A stretch of 64,000 nucleotides of DNA from Syncephalastrum monosporum B8922. Taxonomy: Eukaryota > Mucoromycota > Mucoromycetes > Mucorales > Syncephalastraceae. Position 1 is the first letter of the stretch; each line of letters starts with the position of its first letter. The stretch covers positions 124,001 to 188,000 of the forward strand of contig JNEN01001232.1 in the NCBI GenBank assembly GCA_000697355.1, given 5' to 3'. The notes under the pieces are model-generated. The model was not told the origin of the DNA, ran no database searches, and was given only the letters and a program-made list of their open reading frames with translations. This document shows, one piece after another, positions 33,708 through 45,766 of the stretch. A program made the translations under genes and the position numbers.

Positions 33708-35076
33708 ATTATGCGTCGGCGTATGTTGATAAAAAAGAACCGAAAAGAAGAGCAGCAGGAAAGACAGAATGTTTGCTTTTGTCTTTCAATGAGCAGAGGA
33801 CTATTTCGAAGCTACGCCTTGTCAGAGATGAAAGTCGACTGTCGTCATCCTTTCACACTTCACTTGATTCATGCATAACTAGCCTATGGGATCTGACTCC
33901 GAAGTTAATTGCCTCTAGAATGGAAAATTCCACATCTTCATATCTGAGCGGCTGGCACCGGCATCGTCGAGACGCTCTCGGTGTATCACCGTCAGCTCAC
34001 CGATGCGTATGCTGTTGAATGCATTTCATTCACAGTAACACATTACCCTACGCAAAACTCACGAGTCGTCGAACAGCAGACATGTAGCCCTAGGCATATT
34101 CTATGAAAAGGGTAGTTGTAACTGTGATTCCGGGCACTAGCTGCCTAGGCTTGTCAATACAAACAGAAGCGAATAAACGGAAGGCGGATGACGCAGAAGA
34201 TGAAAAAGATCATTGACGCGGCAAATTTCTCTCATGCACACTGGTGCGATATATATAGTCCAACGGGTAGGCAAGCAGTGGCTGAAGGACTTGAGTGGGA
34301 GAGCGAAAGTGTTTATATGGTTTTTCCAATCCATACTCCAGCGCTGATTTTGTTTACATGCACGTGCTAATAAAGAAAAGGGAGAGAAGGTAGCATCTTG
34401 TTTTTATAAAATGCAACGCATAGATCGACTTCCATGAGTATGTACGCTTATGCCACCTTTTACCAACACAAGAGTTGGAAACTGTAACGATGCCGGAACA
34501 CAAGAGAGAGTGCGGTGTGATATCAATCTAACGGAGCCTGATGTGCGAACGAGTGAATACTAGCTGACCAACTGCGTGCACGAGGATATGAGCAAACATG
34601 AAAGCTCGCGCTCTTACTATCTCGCCCTCTATTGCGCTGCATCCAATGGAAAGGTAACAGACAACTCTATACCAGTTTGAGGACACCAGGTTCTGGGTCG
34701 AATAGATGCAGAGCATCCTAAATAGACGGAGGTAAATGTCATTAGAGCACTTACGATGCTATGACAGCGTGATTCGGTATATATAAGCAGAATGGTTTTC
34801 GTAATGCTACAAGTAAAACTCCCTGCCAAGACGCAACCCTGAGCAATAGCCTCGGTGCTTGAAGAGTGCTTGCTTTGTAAAGGTAAGAAAAGACAAAAAG
34901 AAAAGCGTGTATTGATATGACGCGAGAGACATGATTGGATGATATGTGAGGAAAATCGAAGATCGGCAGGGGCGGGCCTTCATATGTGTGTATGTATGGG
35001 AGGGGGGAGGAAAAATTCGTGGTTGCATGGATCTCTATTAAAATGTGAATATAACGTATCAGCGCAACCTGTTTAC
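33708..35076. other. Intergenic, no gene seen
   Basis: 1.37 kb between the DnaJ start and the SAP30 3' end. Short frames on both strands lack start context, splice structure or recognisable motifs. Confidence 0.55.
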
Positions 35077-35537
35077 TCAAATATTTAGAGGCAGTCGCAG
35101 CACACTCTCTATTTAGCATGTTAGCATAGAAAATCCTCTTACATATATGGATATGAGCATACCTCTGTGGCGCGTTGTGTAAAGGAAGCACGTAATGGCA
35201 TCCACCTCTTTGACGGTCTGATTGGCGAAATGGAGCGACACAGCTTGGGCTAGTTCCTCTTTGCTGCACGTCGGCTCGACCTTGATTTGGTGCACACGCG
35301 CATACTTGCGCAGTACTTTGATGTCGAGCGATTTAAAGTTGATCTGGCAACCACAGTGAGATTGGGGGACAGTGAAGCAAGCGAATGGGAGGGATTGAGT
35401 AAAAAGTAACTTACAGTCTGGAATTCCTTGCCGACGGCCCCGTCGTTCATACGCCGCCGTTTGTCGCGCTCTCGGTCCCGGTCCTGGTTATTTGAATAGT
35501 TGGAGCCGTTTGCATTTCCCAGCTTGGGTTTGGCCAT
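35077..35537 (-). CDS. SAP30: SAP30-like subunit of the Sin3 histone deacetylase complex
   Basis: Nuclear corepressor subunit that bridges to Sin3. Three exons (35415-35537, 35163-35343, 35077-35108) encode 111 residues. A basic N-terminus (DRDRERDKRRRMNDG) precedes the Sin3-binding fold: INFKSLDIKVLRKYARVHQI, then CSKEELAQAVSLHFANQTV, then VDAITCFLYTTRH. This matches the SAP30 C-terminal domain. The last exon is small and adds ESVLRLPLNI; it was chosen because AG at 35109-35110 keeps frame and ends at a near stop, and is the least certain part. The gene is divergent from the RING gene, with 432 bp between start codons, so a shared promoter is likely. Confidence 0.82.
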
Positions 35538-35969
35538 GGTTCTATAAGGTCAAGGAGGAGGGGAGAAAAAGAAGTCGATAGTGTGCCTCGTGCGGGTCTC
35601 TCATTTTTCGTCCCAGCAGCAGCAGAATTTGTGGGAATCAATCGGAGTACGTTGATGCACCCGTGGCATCGTACTCTGATTGCATTGTAAGGAATACCAG
35701 CCCCTATTGTTTGAAAAGACGCAGTAGGTCACAATTTACCAAGCGATAGCTAATGCCGCGTTGATGTACTGTGCCGAGATATCTGTTGAAAAAATAAGTA
35801 GGAGCTGTATCTTTTGACCTTTGTAAAAGGTATCCATCTACAGTACATATATTATATGCTCCAGGTGCGTTGCACAAGGGGGGTTGAAGACGCACAAAAA
35901 GTGAATACCCGAAAAGCCTTCTCTTTTTTTTTCTTTCCCCTCGCTCTCTCCATCAGATACACCTTTTTA
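35538..35969. promoter_or_regulatory. Shared divergent promoter region, SAP30 / RING gene
   Basis: 432 bp between opposite start codons, with no coding exon of its own. It probably holds both promoters and leaders. Confidence 0.5.
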
Positions 35970-37032
35970 ATGAAACGAAAACGCACCCCCATCCTACCCA
36001 GCAGTAACGGTAACGGTGGCAAACCCCCGGTCAGCACCAGCAGAAGCAGTAGCAGTGCCTCCACAAGCACCTCCACCACGATCAGCCACGACAACCATGA
36101 CAACACGCTTTACAACAGTATGCATTCGGCGATACCTTTACAGAATGACAAGAGCACACCTCTCGAGAGCTATTTACCCGTGTGTCCCATCTGCCGAGAG
36201 AACTTTACCAAACGCACCTTTCTCCAGCCCTGCTTCCATTCCTTCTGCTTTTACTGCATCCGGCAGTGGATCAACGTGCGACCCAACTGCCCCATCTGCA
36301 TTACCGGGATCGACTCGCTCGTGTATGACATTGACGATGCGAGCAATACGTTTCAAGAATACGCGCTTGGCGACAAGACCCGCCACGATCCACCCGAGCG
36401 ACAGCATGTCATGCAGCCCTCACGGCAGGAGCGGCTTTATCGCAAGCGGGCGCAGATCTACCGAGGTGTGCTCGAGCCGGTCCGCTACCCACCGCCGGCA
36501 AGGTCTATGGAGCACCTCCAGGCTTTGTCACCCGGACACATGCCCAAAGTACGCGATCGAGTCTACATACACCCATACACTCACATACACACATACACAC
36601 ACACACACTATCTCTTTCTGCTTTCTTACAAATGAGTAGGTGACCCAGTTTCTCTGTCGCGAGCTGCCGGCCATCATGGGTCCGTTGAACGACGGATTTA
36701 TTGAACAGCATATACGACATATCCTCCTGATACCGCATGCGCAGCTGCAGCGCAATCGGCGGAGGCAGAATAATGATGAAAATGACAATGGGAATGCAGA
36801 TATAATTACAAGCATCGAGCACCCCGAGATCGCGCGCCAGCTGGCAGAATGGATGGCGACCGACGCAGACGTGGCCTCGCGCTTTCTCAGGGAGCTGATG
36901 GCGTTCGTGAAAAGCGGCATGGATTACTGGACGTTCGTCAAGCAAGTGGAGTATGATTTCATAGGCGGCAGCAACCACGACAACGAGTTGCTAGAGGATG
37001 AGGATGAGGATGAACACGGCAAGAGCAATTAA
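35970..37032 (+). CDS. RING-finger protein, TOPORS-like E3 ligase
   Basis: Two exons (35970-36548, 36640-37032) give 323 residues. The N-terminus is basic then Ser/Thr-rich. A C3HC4 RING lies at about residues 71-113: CPIC, CFHSFCFYCIRQW and CPIC, followed by DSLVYDI. The RING plus the following (F/I)DSL-Y block, then RLYRKRAQIYRGVL, resembles TOPORS proteins, which act as ubiquitin and SUMO ligases in the nucleus. The second exon has a helical domain (FLRELMAFVKSGMDYWTFVKQ) and an acidic tail. The intron contains a CA-repeat tract. The RING is certain; the TOPORS assignment is by resemblance. Confidence 0.82.
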
Positions 37033-37073
37033 AGAGAGAAAAAAAAAAAAGAGAGAGAAAGATCAGCACTTTT

Positions 37074-38252
37074 TCAGCGCGCGACACATTCTTCGTAGGA
37101 CGGCAGCCAGCAAGGGGCGCTGTCGCTCTCTTGACTCGGTGTGCTCGGTGTGCTCGCTGCTCCTGTGGTGCTAGTAGGCGTGGTATGACAATTATTCTGC
37201 TGCATAAGCTGGACCATCAAGAACGGGTTGTACGGCAGCGAGATGTCCTCATAGGCGGGCAAGCACTGCTCCGAGTGGGCCGCCAGGATCTGGATCGGCA
37301 CCGCGAGGCGCAGCTCGGACAGGTGGCCGTCCTCGAGGCTTTCGACACTGATGGCAAATTTGAGGCGGTGACGGATCTTCACCGAGTCGGTCTCGCTATC
37401 GCATTGTACGCGCTCGTGTGACCGTGGCACATGCACAGACAGCGTCGACTCGTTACTAGCGTCGCGGTGAAATGCACTGTCCTGGACGTGTTGGATCGTG
37501 CGACGGTGGGTGCGGCCGCTGAATCCCGCATGCGGCGTATACGTCGTAAACTCCTTGAGCGTGCACGCGACGTGGCGGACCCGCACCATGGCATCTGTGG
37601 GTACGACGCGCACCGTGACCGGCATTCGCTCGCCTTGGTGCACTGTCCGGCTCGGGATGGTGAAGCTGTAGTCGAGCTTGTCTGCCCAGCGGTCGGCAAT
37701 CGCGATCGGTGGGCTGTCCTCTTCTTGCTGGTCACGATAGCGTGAAATGTAGACGGTACGGTAGCACGTCTGATTTCGACTAAAAATAAGCGTGGGATGC
37801 TCCACTTCGGCCTTCAGCCGGTAATGCACCATGTACTCGTTGGCGACACGGGTCGTTTCGGGCAAGTCATTCGGGAGGGCCAACTCAAAGTCATATGTGT
37901 GGCACCCACCTCGCAGTGTTTGCGTCTTTTTGGAAGGCAGAAATGACCATGTGCGGTTGATCACTGTCTTCTCTTCCTCCCGTGTGCCCTCTTCTATTCA
38001 TGTGTACATGTGTGTTTGAGGACTGGATTCTTCTTTTTTCTTCTTTTTTCTGATTCTTGTGTGTGAGGGATACGTACTGACAGCATAACGCCGGGTAACT
38101 TGGCCTGTGAAGCGTAGCCGAATGCTTTTGATGCGTGCTGGTTGTTTCAGATCAAGCGCCACAACGCCACGGAGAACACTCCCAATCGCACGCGAGGGGT
38201 TGCCATGCATGACGAGCTCATCGCTCTCTAAAAAGATATTGACTGTATCCAT
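37074..38252 (-). CDS. Alpha-arrestin (ART-type) protein
   Basis: Arrestin-fold adaptor that typically recruits a Nedd4/Rsp5 ubiquitin ligase to membrane transporters. Two exons (38078-38252, 37074-37963) give 354 residues. The N-terminal arrestin domain begins VNIFLESDELVMHGNPSRAIGSVLRG and includes IRLRFTGQVTRRY and TYDFELALPNDLPET. The C-terminal arrestin domain starts near DKLDYSFTIPSRTVHQGERMPV and includes VRVRHVACTLKEFTTY. Instead of a classical PPxY, the tail has LPAY and LPSYEE, which may serve as WW-domain ligands. The start chosen is the ATG at 38252, following a pyrimidine-rich leader. The stop is 41 bp from the stop of the convergent RING gene. Confidence 0.88.
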
Positions 38253-39090
38253 GAATGAAAAGAGGAATCAATGCAAAACGAAAAGGATGTCCGAGAGGAA
38301 TAGAGAAAGAAGAGAGAAGGAAATGGATGTCTTGTGCGTGCGTGTGTGTTGTATCGAATGGGGTAGGGGGGGGGAGGCAAGGAATATTAGGGTGAGGTAG
38401 TCGATGATATTTATGTAAATCGTGTGCAGAAATGGAATAGTTGGGAAGAGGAAACAGACAGCTGCGCTTTTTTGGCGTTCCACACACACACATCTCCTCT
38501 TATAGGTGCCATGAGTGGGCCATCAGAGCGCGCACACGGAACGACTGCTGAGTGGTGCAACAGCCTGACAGGCATCCTCTCCCGCGGAAATAATAACACA
38601 CCTTATTTTGATCAAGCAGTGCGCACTTTTCCCACCTGACTCACGCCCATCCAACAACTCGTCTTTCCTTCAGTTCTTGGTTCGTTCAATCGCACGGTAC
38701 CCACATTCGCCTGTACCTTTTTCCAGTTTTGCCTTTATTTATCGATAGTCGTGTTCTTTTAGGCCTGTCATATGATGCACACAGTATACACAAATTACAC
38801 ACACACACACACACATACACACATACATACAAAGCTCACATACTCTCACACATCACAAAATAAGGGAATTGGGAGAGCGCGTGCACATGCGCCCTATTGT
38901 GTAAGCTGAGTTTTTTTTTCCTTCTTCCCTCTGCCGCGCGCACACAGCATCGGGATAAGGCAGAAGAGACAATACTAGATGTTTCTTTTCTCCCTCTTTT
39001 TTTTGGTTTGCCAGGCATCTTAAAAAAAAACAAGCTGCAAATCCGTGTTTCTGACAAGAACAACAAGCTGCACCAATCAAAATGTCTTAT
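38253..39090. other. Intergenic, arrestin promoter side
   Basis: 0.84 kb with a CA repeat at about 38797-38830 and T/C-rich tracts. No exon supported. Confidence 0.55.
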
Positions 39091-42000
39091 TTACAACAGC
39101 CAAGGGTCTAATAATACCTGCTGAATCGTGGGTCGTTCCTGCACCTCCCTGCTCAGCATCCTGCGCAAAAGATTTGCCGGCCCTAGGATAGGTTCCAGTT
39201 AATTTCATGCCAATGCCATCGCAATGATTGATTATCTTTCTCAATGATGTTTCCCATACCTGGATAGGGTAAAGGCGGTATCCGTAGCTCACATTGGAGG
39301 ATATCATCGACCTGGTAAAAGGGGGTTTCACGAAATATCAAGGCGTACAAAAGCATACCGAGGCTCCAGATATCTTGAGGAGGACCGTCGTACGGTGTTC
39401 CCTGCAATATTTCCGGAGCGCAGTAGTCGAGGGTGCCACAGAAGGTATCGAATTTCTTGTTGGGCCGATAATACGCCGCACTTCCAAAATCAATTAGCAG
39501 CGCCGTGCCTGACTCGTCGAGAATGACATTTTCGTCCTTAATGTCGCGATGCACGATGCGATTTTCATGGAGATGTTGCAGTGCCTCCGCTACCTGGCGA
39601 AAGATATTACGTGCTTCCCGCTCAGAGATGGTTTCATTCATCTCGATATAATCAAACAGGTCCAGGCCATCGCCGTGGAGTGCCATCACCGCATAATAAT
39701 AGTCTTCGTCTTCCATGTACGAAACTAATTGGAAGTCAGCCATAATCCATCTCCTCTTTCCTTAGCGCAATCACTTTACTCAGGTTACAGCAATTAGGAT
39801 GCGGGTGGCGTTTCAGGGCACGCAAGATATGAATCTCGATGGGGACGAGGTCGCCGGCTTGACGATCTCTGCATACATACACACATACACATACACATGC
39901 ATCAATAACTCCTACAGGACAGAAAACAAAAGAAAAAAATATAGTCGACGCTCACCTGATCCAGCCATCCACAGTGATACGAGATTTTGCAATACACTTG
40001 ATCACAACACGTTGCTATGGCAATAAGGAACAAAAATCATGAATCAACACAATCATGCGACTGGGCGAAACACAAACACGGAGAGGCGAAGAAAAAAAAA
40101 GTTTTTTCTGGTTCCGTACCTTGGTAGGATCGTCACGTCTATACGCTAGTTTCGCCGTACCATAGGCTCCCTCGCCTAAGGTATCGACAATCACATAGCT
40201 TTCGAGCGGATGGTGTGTATCACACGGCAGCGGCGGTGGGAGCGCCCACGCTTGATGTTGTCCTTCGGCATCTGCTGCAGATAACTCGGGCGATCGGGCC
40301 GGTGGATCCGGCTCTTGTTCCTCTTCAGACTCCTTTATCGTTTGAGGCGGCGCCTGAAATCCAGAGGCCGTTGCTGCCGACGGGGGTGCGGGCGGTATGG
40401 CCGGTGTTCTTTCACTCAAGGTATCGCGACATTTTGGCTCAGACAGGGCGTGAATCCGGTCGAATGTGACCCAAACGCTGACCAGTGTCTCCTCGATGCT
40501 GCCAATGGACTGGAGTTGTAGCTGCACCTCAAACCGGCTGCCGTCGCGGTGGACGGCGGTGAGCGTCGGCAGCGGTGCATCCGGATGTTCTAACAGCGCG
40601 AGGCGGCAGGCATGGCTGCCAATAATATCACCTTCTTGCCATCTGCCTTCCAGGCCCTGGAGAATGGCCGAAAACTGCGGGAGAAGTGTGTGGACGTTGA
40701 GGGTGTTCTCGAGATAGGCCGTCCGTGGATAGCCAAAGAGATATTTCGCTGGGACGGAGCTCATGCTTTGAATGGACCCGTCGCGGCGGACAATAATCAT
40801 GCCCGCGATAGACGGAAGCGAGGTAATTTTCAGAAGGTGTTCGTTTTGCAAATGAACCATGACGGGAAAAAAGGAACCGGATTGCGCGCGACTACCAAAG
40901 AATCGATATTGACCTACCGCGCCCACATCAACATGACCGCTTTGTTGTTGTTTTTGCAGAGCAGGAATCAGGTCACTAATCGGTCGCCCGATAATGTCTG
41001 TGGATGCGTAGCCATAAAGCTCCTTGACGTTTCCAAGGACGTCTACGATTGTTCCCTGGAGCACTGTCAGTGGAAAAGAACGGGGCACGTCCTTTTTTTT
41101 TTCTCCATGGTCATACCTTTTCATCAATGGCAGTCGAAAGCGTGCTCTCGTAAATTTCTTCAAAAATCCATATATACACGTGCTTCCCTTCATGGCTGTT
41201 TTTACGTTCTTTGAGCCATAATGAGGCGGTGGATTTAGCACCATTGGCCTTGATGATGGGTACCTAAGGCAAATCGTAAGATTTCATACGTATATCAATT
41301 CGATAAAGTCATACCACATTCCCACAGACCAGGACCGAGTCGCGCTCATACGTGTGCGACAGCATGTATTTGAACCGGTCTTGATCGGCGCGCTCGAACG
41401 CACGCAGGATCGACTTGCCCACGTATGATTTGTCGATCCCGAAGCACAGGCTGGCAATATTATTGAACAAAAGCACCGTGCCCTGGTCGTCGGTAGTAAA
41501 GATGGCCTGGTTCTGGGGCAGATACCGTGTGGGCGGGTGAAAACCGACATGGCTGCTGTTGCGTCGGGAAGGCAGGGTTTCGAGTACCGTTGCGGAGGGA
41601 TGCTGTTCGGCGAAATGTTCCTCGATGGGCGTCAAGCCAGCCAAGGGCGTTTTTCGCCACGCCATGGTCTCATCATAGTCGATGCTGCCCCGCGGTGTAT
41701 TGTGCGTGGTGGTGACGTTCCAGTAGGTCTCCTCGTCATCTATATCGGTCGGAAGTATACTCGGGAACGAGAAGCGTCGCAAATTTGTGCGGTCTTCCTC
41801 GAGTTTCCGACGGATGCGGTTGACGAAATCGCGCCGTCTTTTGCCACGATGACGTGTCACGGCCCGCCGTCGTGAAGACGATGTGAAACTGTAGCTGTAA
41901 AGGGATTCGGTCGAGAAGCGGGCAATGGTATCTCTCTCGAGCGAGCTCGTATCCCCGCTATTTTGCCGTAAACGGACCAGGTTGTGCTTGGAATATACGT

Positions 42001-42164
42001 CGTCTTCGTCAACTTGTTGGCCATGAGTTCTACATATTTGAAAATCAGTGTGCGTTTCTGTATTTCCTGTCTTGCGTCTTGTACCTTTCTTCTTGATCCG
42101 TGGCTGAAGGTGGTGATTCTAGGTAGAAAATAGGAAAGGGAGGTGGAACGGTGAGGCTTCCCAT
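39091..42164 (-). CDS. PSK1: PAS-domain serine/threonine kinase (PAS kinase)
   Basis: Nutrient-responsive kinase that in yeast controls sugar partitioning and translation. Eight exons (42085-42164, 41315-42029, 41117-41263, 40120-41055, 39956-40014, 39780-39868, 39260-39724, 39091-39182) give 860 residues. A first PAS domain begins near residue 200 (NQAIFTTDDQGTVLLFNNIA) and a second near 400 (IAGMIIVRRDGSIQSMS, KYLFGYPR). The C-terminal kinase is complete: glycine loop LGEGAYGTAKLA, lysine in VVIKCIA, HRDIKDEN near 734, DFGSA, APEILQG and the ending LLDPWLL. The layout (PAS, PAS, linker, kinase) and the catalytic loop fit PASK/Psk. The N-terminal first exon is less certain than the rest. Confidence 0.92.
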
Positions 42165-44603
42165 TTTTGTACTCTTGATCCTTTTTTTTTTTTTTTTGCA
42201 CCTATGCAAAAAAGTAGGGTACGAAACCTCCGCCTTTGCAAAGATGCAAGATTGCTCAGATGAGAGCTGTGCCCATTTCATACCTGCTAACTTGTTATTT
42301 GCGTCAATAACATTCTTCATCCTGATTGTCAGCGTGTTGGTAGTCAGTGCAGGACAATTCCTCGTCTGAATGAAGACCAAAAAAAGAAGTTCAGAGGGTA
42401 TTTGGACGATAAAAAAGGCCGGCGGGAACAAAAAAATGGTGGTGGGGGCCCAACTGGGAGATTGGTTGGCTACGAGTTAAAGAGTGGTGTTTGTTATCCA
42501 AACTGAGCATTTACACCATGATTCTTCATTCCTTCATAGTCCTGTAACAATATCAATAGAGGATGAAACAGGACCACGAAGAAAGGGCTATTTGTACAGG
42601 GTACTGTCATGATCTTTACTAAGAAAGGGTACAAACGAGCAAGGCATGCTCTGTTTTGAAATTTCTCGGATGCAGTCGATCTCAAGTATATCAACATCAC
42701 CGTCTCTCGTGCCATACTAGGTCACTTTCATTGGTTTATCTTATCGCTGTCTTCTCTCGTGTTGTATCCAAGATGGCCTGATTCAGATACCGGCAAAAAC
42801 TCTTCTATGGCCTTTACTCTGGTTCCTAATATTCGTGATCATAAGAACCCGGACACTTGTAATGTCCAAACCCTACGTACCTAACATGCAGTATTTTCAG
42901 AATTGTGGCAAACTGAAAAACGATAAAAAAAAATAGCTAGGCAACCAAAATTAGCGCCAGCCCGAAGGCATCCCAGGTTTACTTTTGGGCGAAAAACATT
43001 TAGGGAGGTCAAAACAGGACGAAAAAGTCAAACAGAAACAGAAATGATAACCTTGAATACGTCAACGCGCGCCGTGCGCGCTCTTTTTATTTTTCTGTAT
43101 GGCATGATTTGACGACACTTTCTTCCATCTTTGCCTTTATTGCTAACTGCGTTTGGTCATTTAGATTTCTTTGTTGTCCATTTGTCCACAATCGGCCTTT
43201 TGTCAAACTGAGCATCACATGAGATGCAAGGGGATGAAGTTAAAAAAGAAAATAAAAAAGAGTAGAGAAACAGACGCTACTTTTTCTTACATTTGCAAAG
43301 GAATATAAGGGGCTGGCTGCAGAGCACGTTGCAAGGAGGCAAAGACGATCATCTTGCAATCTGTACACACTGCATAGAAAGAAGCGAAGCATGCGTAATA
43401 CAATATAGACAGCAGGGTCGCGGTCAATTGACCGCTACAAGACCGCTTCCCGGAGGCCAGGCTACCTTGTTGTCGTGGCTCCGGTCTTCAGCAGAGCGCG
43501 GTTTTGATCCCATTACGTAAAGTGAACGGCATCGCCCGATGTCGCACTGTCATCCAGTGTTTTCTTTTTCCTTTTTCTTTCGCCTGAGTTTTTTTTTTGT
43601 AAGTGTGTGTGTGCGGGGACGGGGGCTGTGCTGCACGTTGCACAAGAAAACAAGGCGGACCTGCAGTCTTGAAACATAATGTCAGCAATGACAACCAACG
43701 GATAAAATCGCGGCAGATGAATACGCCAAATGACGAGATACAATGTTATTTTCCGCCCTCCAATCGCACGATGTATGGATGTGTTCATTCATCCATCGTT
43801 TCCAACGGTAATCTTGTAGCTTTCTGTATCGTTCGTTTGTGATACATGCATCCCGACATGACAGTCGTGTGGGCATTGAATCCCACCTTGGAGTTCGCGT
43901 ACCACACTGCCTTGCTCGGTCCGTATCACCGTGCCACAGTCAATTGAAACGTTGTTATTTTTCATTTCCTTTCTCAATCTTCTTGTTTTAACTTACTTTC
44001 ACGGAGAAATACTGTAAAATTAGAAGATGGATGAAGAAGTGGGGGAATGCTAATTATAGTCTTTTGCTCGACTGCCTCAAATCTTTATCTTACTATCCCA
44101 GCGTCAACCTCTCCGCGCCAGCCTTTCGATCGATTTATATATGTATGTAGACAGCTCGATCTCTGTAGTCTACATGCGCCACGAATGTTTTTTTTTGCAT
44201 ATGTGGTAGCTGGAACCGCCACTGCATGCACTCCTGCACAATGAATGGTGCTTTTTTTTTCTCTCACTACGACTCACTGGAATGATAAGGTTAAAAAAGC
44301 CTTCTTTGGCTTGGGATAAAAATAAAGTATCCGGTGGAAAATTGAGATAGTTTCCAATAAGGGGCAAAAACTTGCAACTCGTTTTGCAAATCCGAAAAAT
44401 ACCATAATCCAAATAGTGCGCCGTGCACCTGAGCATGATGGTTGGGTGGCAACAGCACAGGCAAATGGCGAAGCTAATAGAGCACCCCTTTTTCAATTCA
44501 AATATTTGAAAAGAGAGTATGTATTACACAGAGCGGCAGGAGACCCCAGGAGGCTGAATATTCAATTTGGGAAGGCTAGAACCGGCATGTTTCAAGGAAT
44601 CAC

Positions 44604-44644
44604 AGCAGCAGTCAGCAGCAGCAGCAGCAGCAGCAGTCAGCAGA
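44604..44644 (+). repeat. CAG trinucleotide repeat
   Basis: Interrupted CAG run (cagcagcagtcagcagcag...) in the chitin deacetylase upstream region, outside its coding sequence. Confidence 0.8.
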
Positions 44645-44650
44645 GGGCGC

Positions 44651-44680
44651 GCGCGAAAGGGCACCGCGCGAAAGGGCACC
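44651..44680 (+). promoter_or_regulatory. Tandem GCGCGAAA (SCB/E2F-like) sites
   Basis: A 15-bp unit GCGCGAAAGGGCACC occurs twice head-to-tail without mismatch, 189 bp before the start codon. CGCGAAA matches the yeast SBF site CRCGAAA, and its complement TTTCGCGC matches E2F sites. The repeat is seen; the factor is inferred. Confidence 0.5.
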
Positions 44681-44769
44681 CGTGTCCATTTCGCCTTCCG
44701 CCCCGAAAGAATGCCCTGTGTGTGCCTCTGTGTCTCAAGACTCAGCTTGCACTCGATCGAGGAGCGCCT

Positions 44770-44778
44770 TATAAAAAG
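44770..44778 (+). promoter_or_regulatory. TATA box of chitin deacetylase
   Basis: TATAAAAAG sits 99 bp before the start codon and about 90 bp after the tandem GCGCGAAA sites. Confidence 0.65.
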
Positions 44779-44868
44779 GGAGCGAAAAAAGGACGCCAAA
44801 TGTACTCCTCACTTTTATTATCCTCTTCAACTTTTTCTTTCTTCCTTTCTTCAATTAAGAAAACAAGA

Positions 44869-45766
44869 ATGGTCTATCTCTCCACCCTCGCCATCGCTGC
44901 CTGCGGTCTGTTCTCGGTTGCCAGCGCGGCACCTACGAGCCTCCAAACCCGCTCCGCCAAGGCTCCTGTTATCTCCACCTGCAAACCGGGCTACTTTGCT
45001 CTGACCTTTGACGATGGTCCCTACGAGTACTCGTACAAGCTCGCGACCACGCTCAAGGAAGCCGGAATCCCTGCTACCTTCTTTGTTAACGGTGACAACT
45101 GGGTCAATGTCGCCTCTGACAGCGTCCAGACCCCCGATGGTGAGAAGACCTACGAGGAGGTCCTCAAGCACGTCTATAACTCGGGTCACCAGATTGCAAG
45201 CCATACCTATCAGCACAAGGACCTCAGCCCCCTCTCTGCCTCTGAGATCCGTGAGCAGATGCAAAAGAACGAACAGGTCATCAAGGCTGCGATCGGTAAA
45301 GCCCCCGCGTGTAAGTGTCTTTCTTTATTCTTTTTTGGTACCTGCATCATGCAGTGTGACAAGACATCTCATGATCACAATATACAGACATGCGTCCTCC
45401 TGAGGGTGACTATGATGATGAGGCTCTTCAGGTCCTCGGTCAACTGAACTACAAGTAAGCGTAAACTATTCCAGTAGCTTATGATTGTCCTAACTCTGGG
45501 TCTTCTTAATTTTGTATAGGGTCATCATCTGGGACGTTGATTCCCAGGACTGGGCCACGCACAACCTTGCTGACGAACAGCGCGAGTATAAGTCTGTCCT
45601 CGACAAGGCTTCCGCTTCCAACTCGGGCCACATTGCTCTCGAGCATGAGGTGTATGAGCAGACCGTCAACGAACTCGTGCCTTGGGCCATCAAGTATGTT
45701 AAGAGCAAGGGCTACAAGTTTGCCACAGTTGCGGACTGCACCGGTGCTGGCAATGCTTACAAATAA
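44869..45766 (+). CDS. Secreted chitin deacetylase (CE4)
   Basis: Extracellular or wall enzyme converting chitin to chitosan. Three exons (44869-45310, 45388-45454, 45520-45766) give 251 residues. A signal peptide (MVYLSTLAIAACGLFSVASA) leads into the NodB-type domain. Motif 1 is TFDDGP at 46-51, with catalytic and metal-binding aspartates. Motif 2 is SHTYQH with metal histidines 112 and 116. Motif 3 is MRPPEGDYDD, motif 4 WDVDSQDW, motif 5 ALEHEVYEQT. In motif 5 the usual LxHD/H core reads LEHE, still with the histidine. All catalytic residues are present, so it should be active. No GPI or chitin-binding module follows, so a small soluble form is expected. Confidence 0.93.

Larger units (their letters stand above)
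42165..44868. other. 2.7-kb gene-poor region ahead of chitin deacetylase
   Basis: No supported exon. 42165-42720 probably contains the PAS kinase leader and promoter. 43000-44300 is AT-rich with scattered stops. The last 300 bp hold CAG repeats, a tandem GCGCGAAAGGGCACC and a TATA box, listed separately. Confidence 0.5.

Noticed and set aside
34751..35269. 172-codon minus-strand frame over the SAP30 3' end
   Set aside because: It overlaps the SAP30 exons in another frame and continues into AT-rich flank without a sensible start.
43380..43530. tRNA-like T-arm (GCGGTTTTGATCCC)
   Set aside because: No T-stem pairing, no D-arm and no acceptor stem could be formed.
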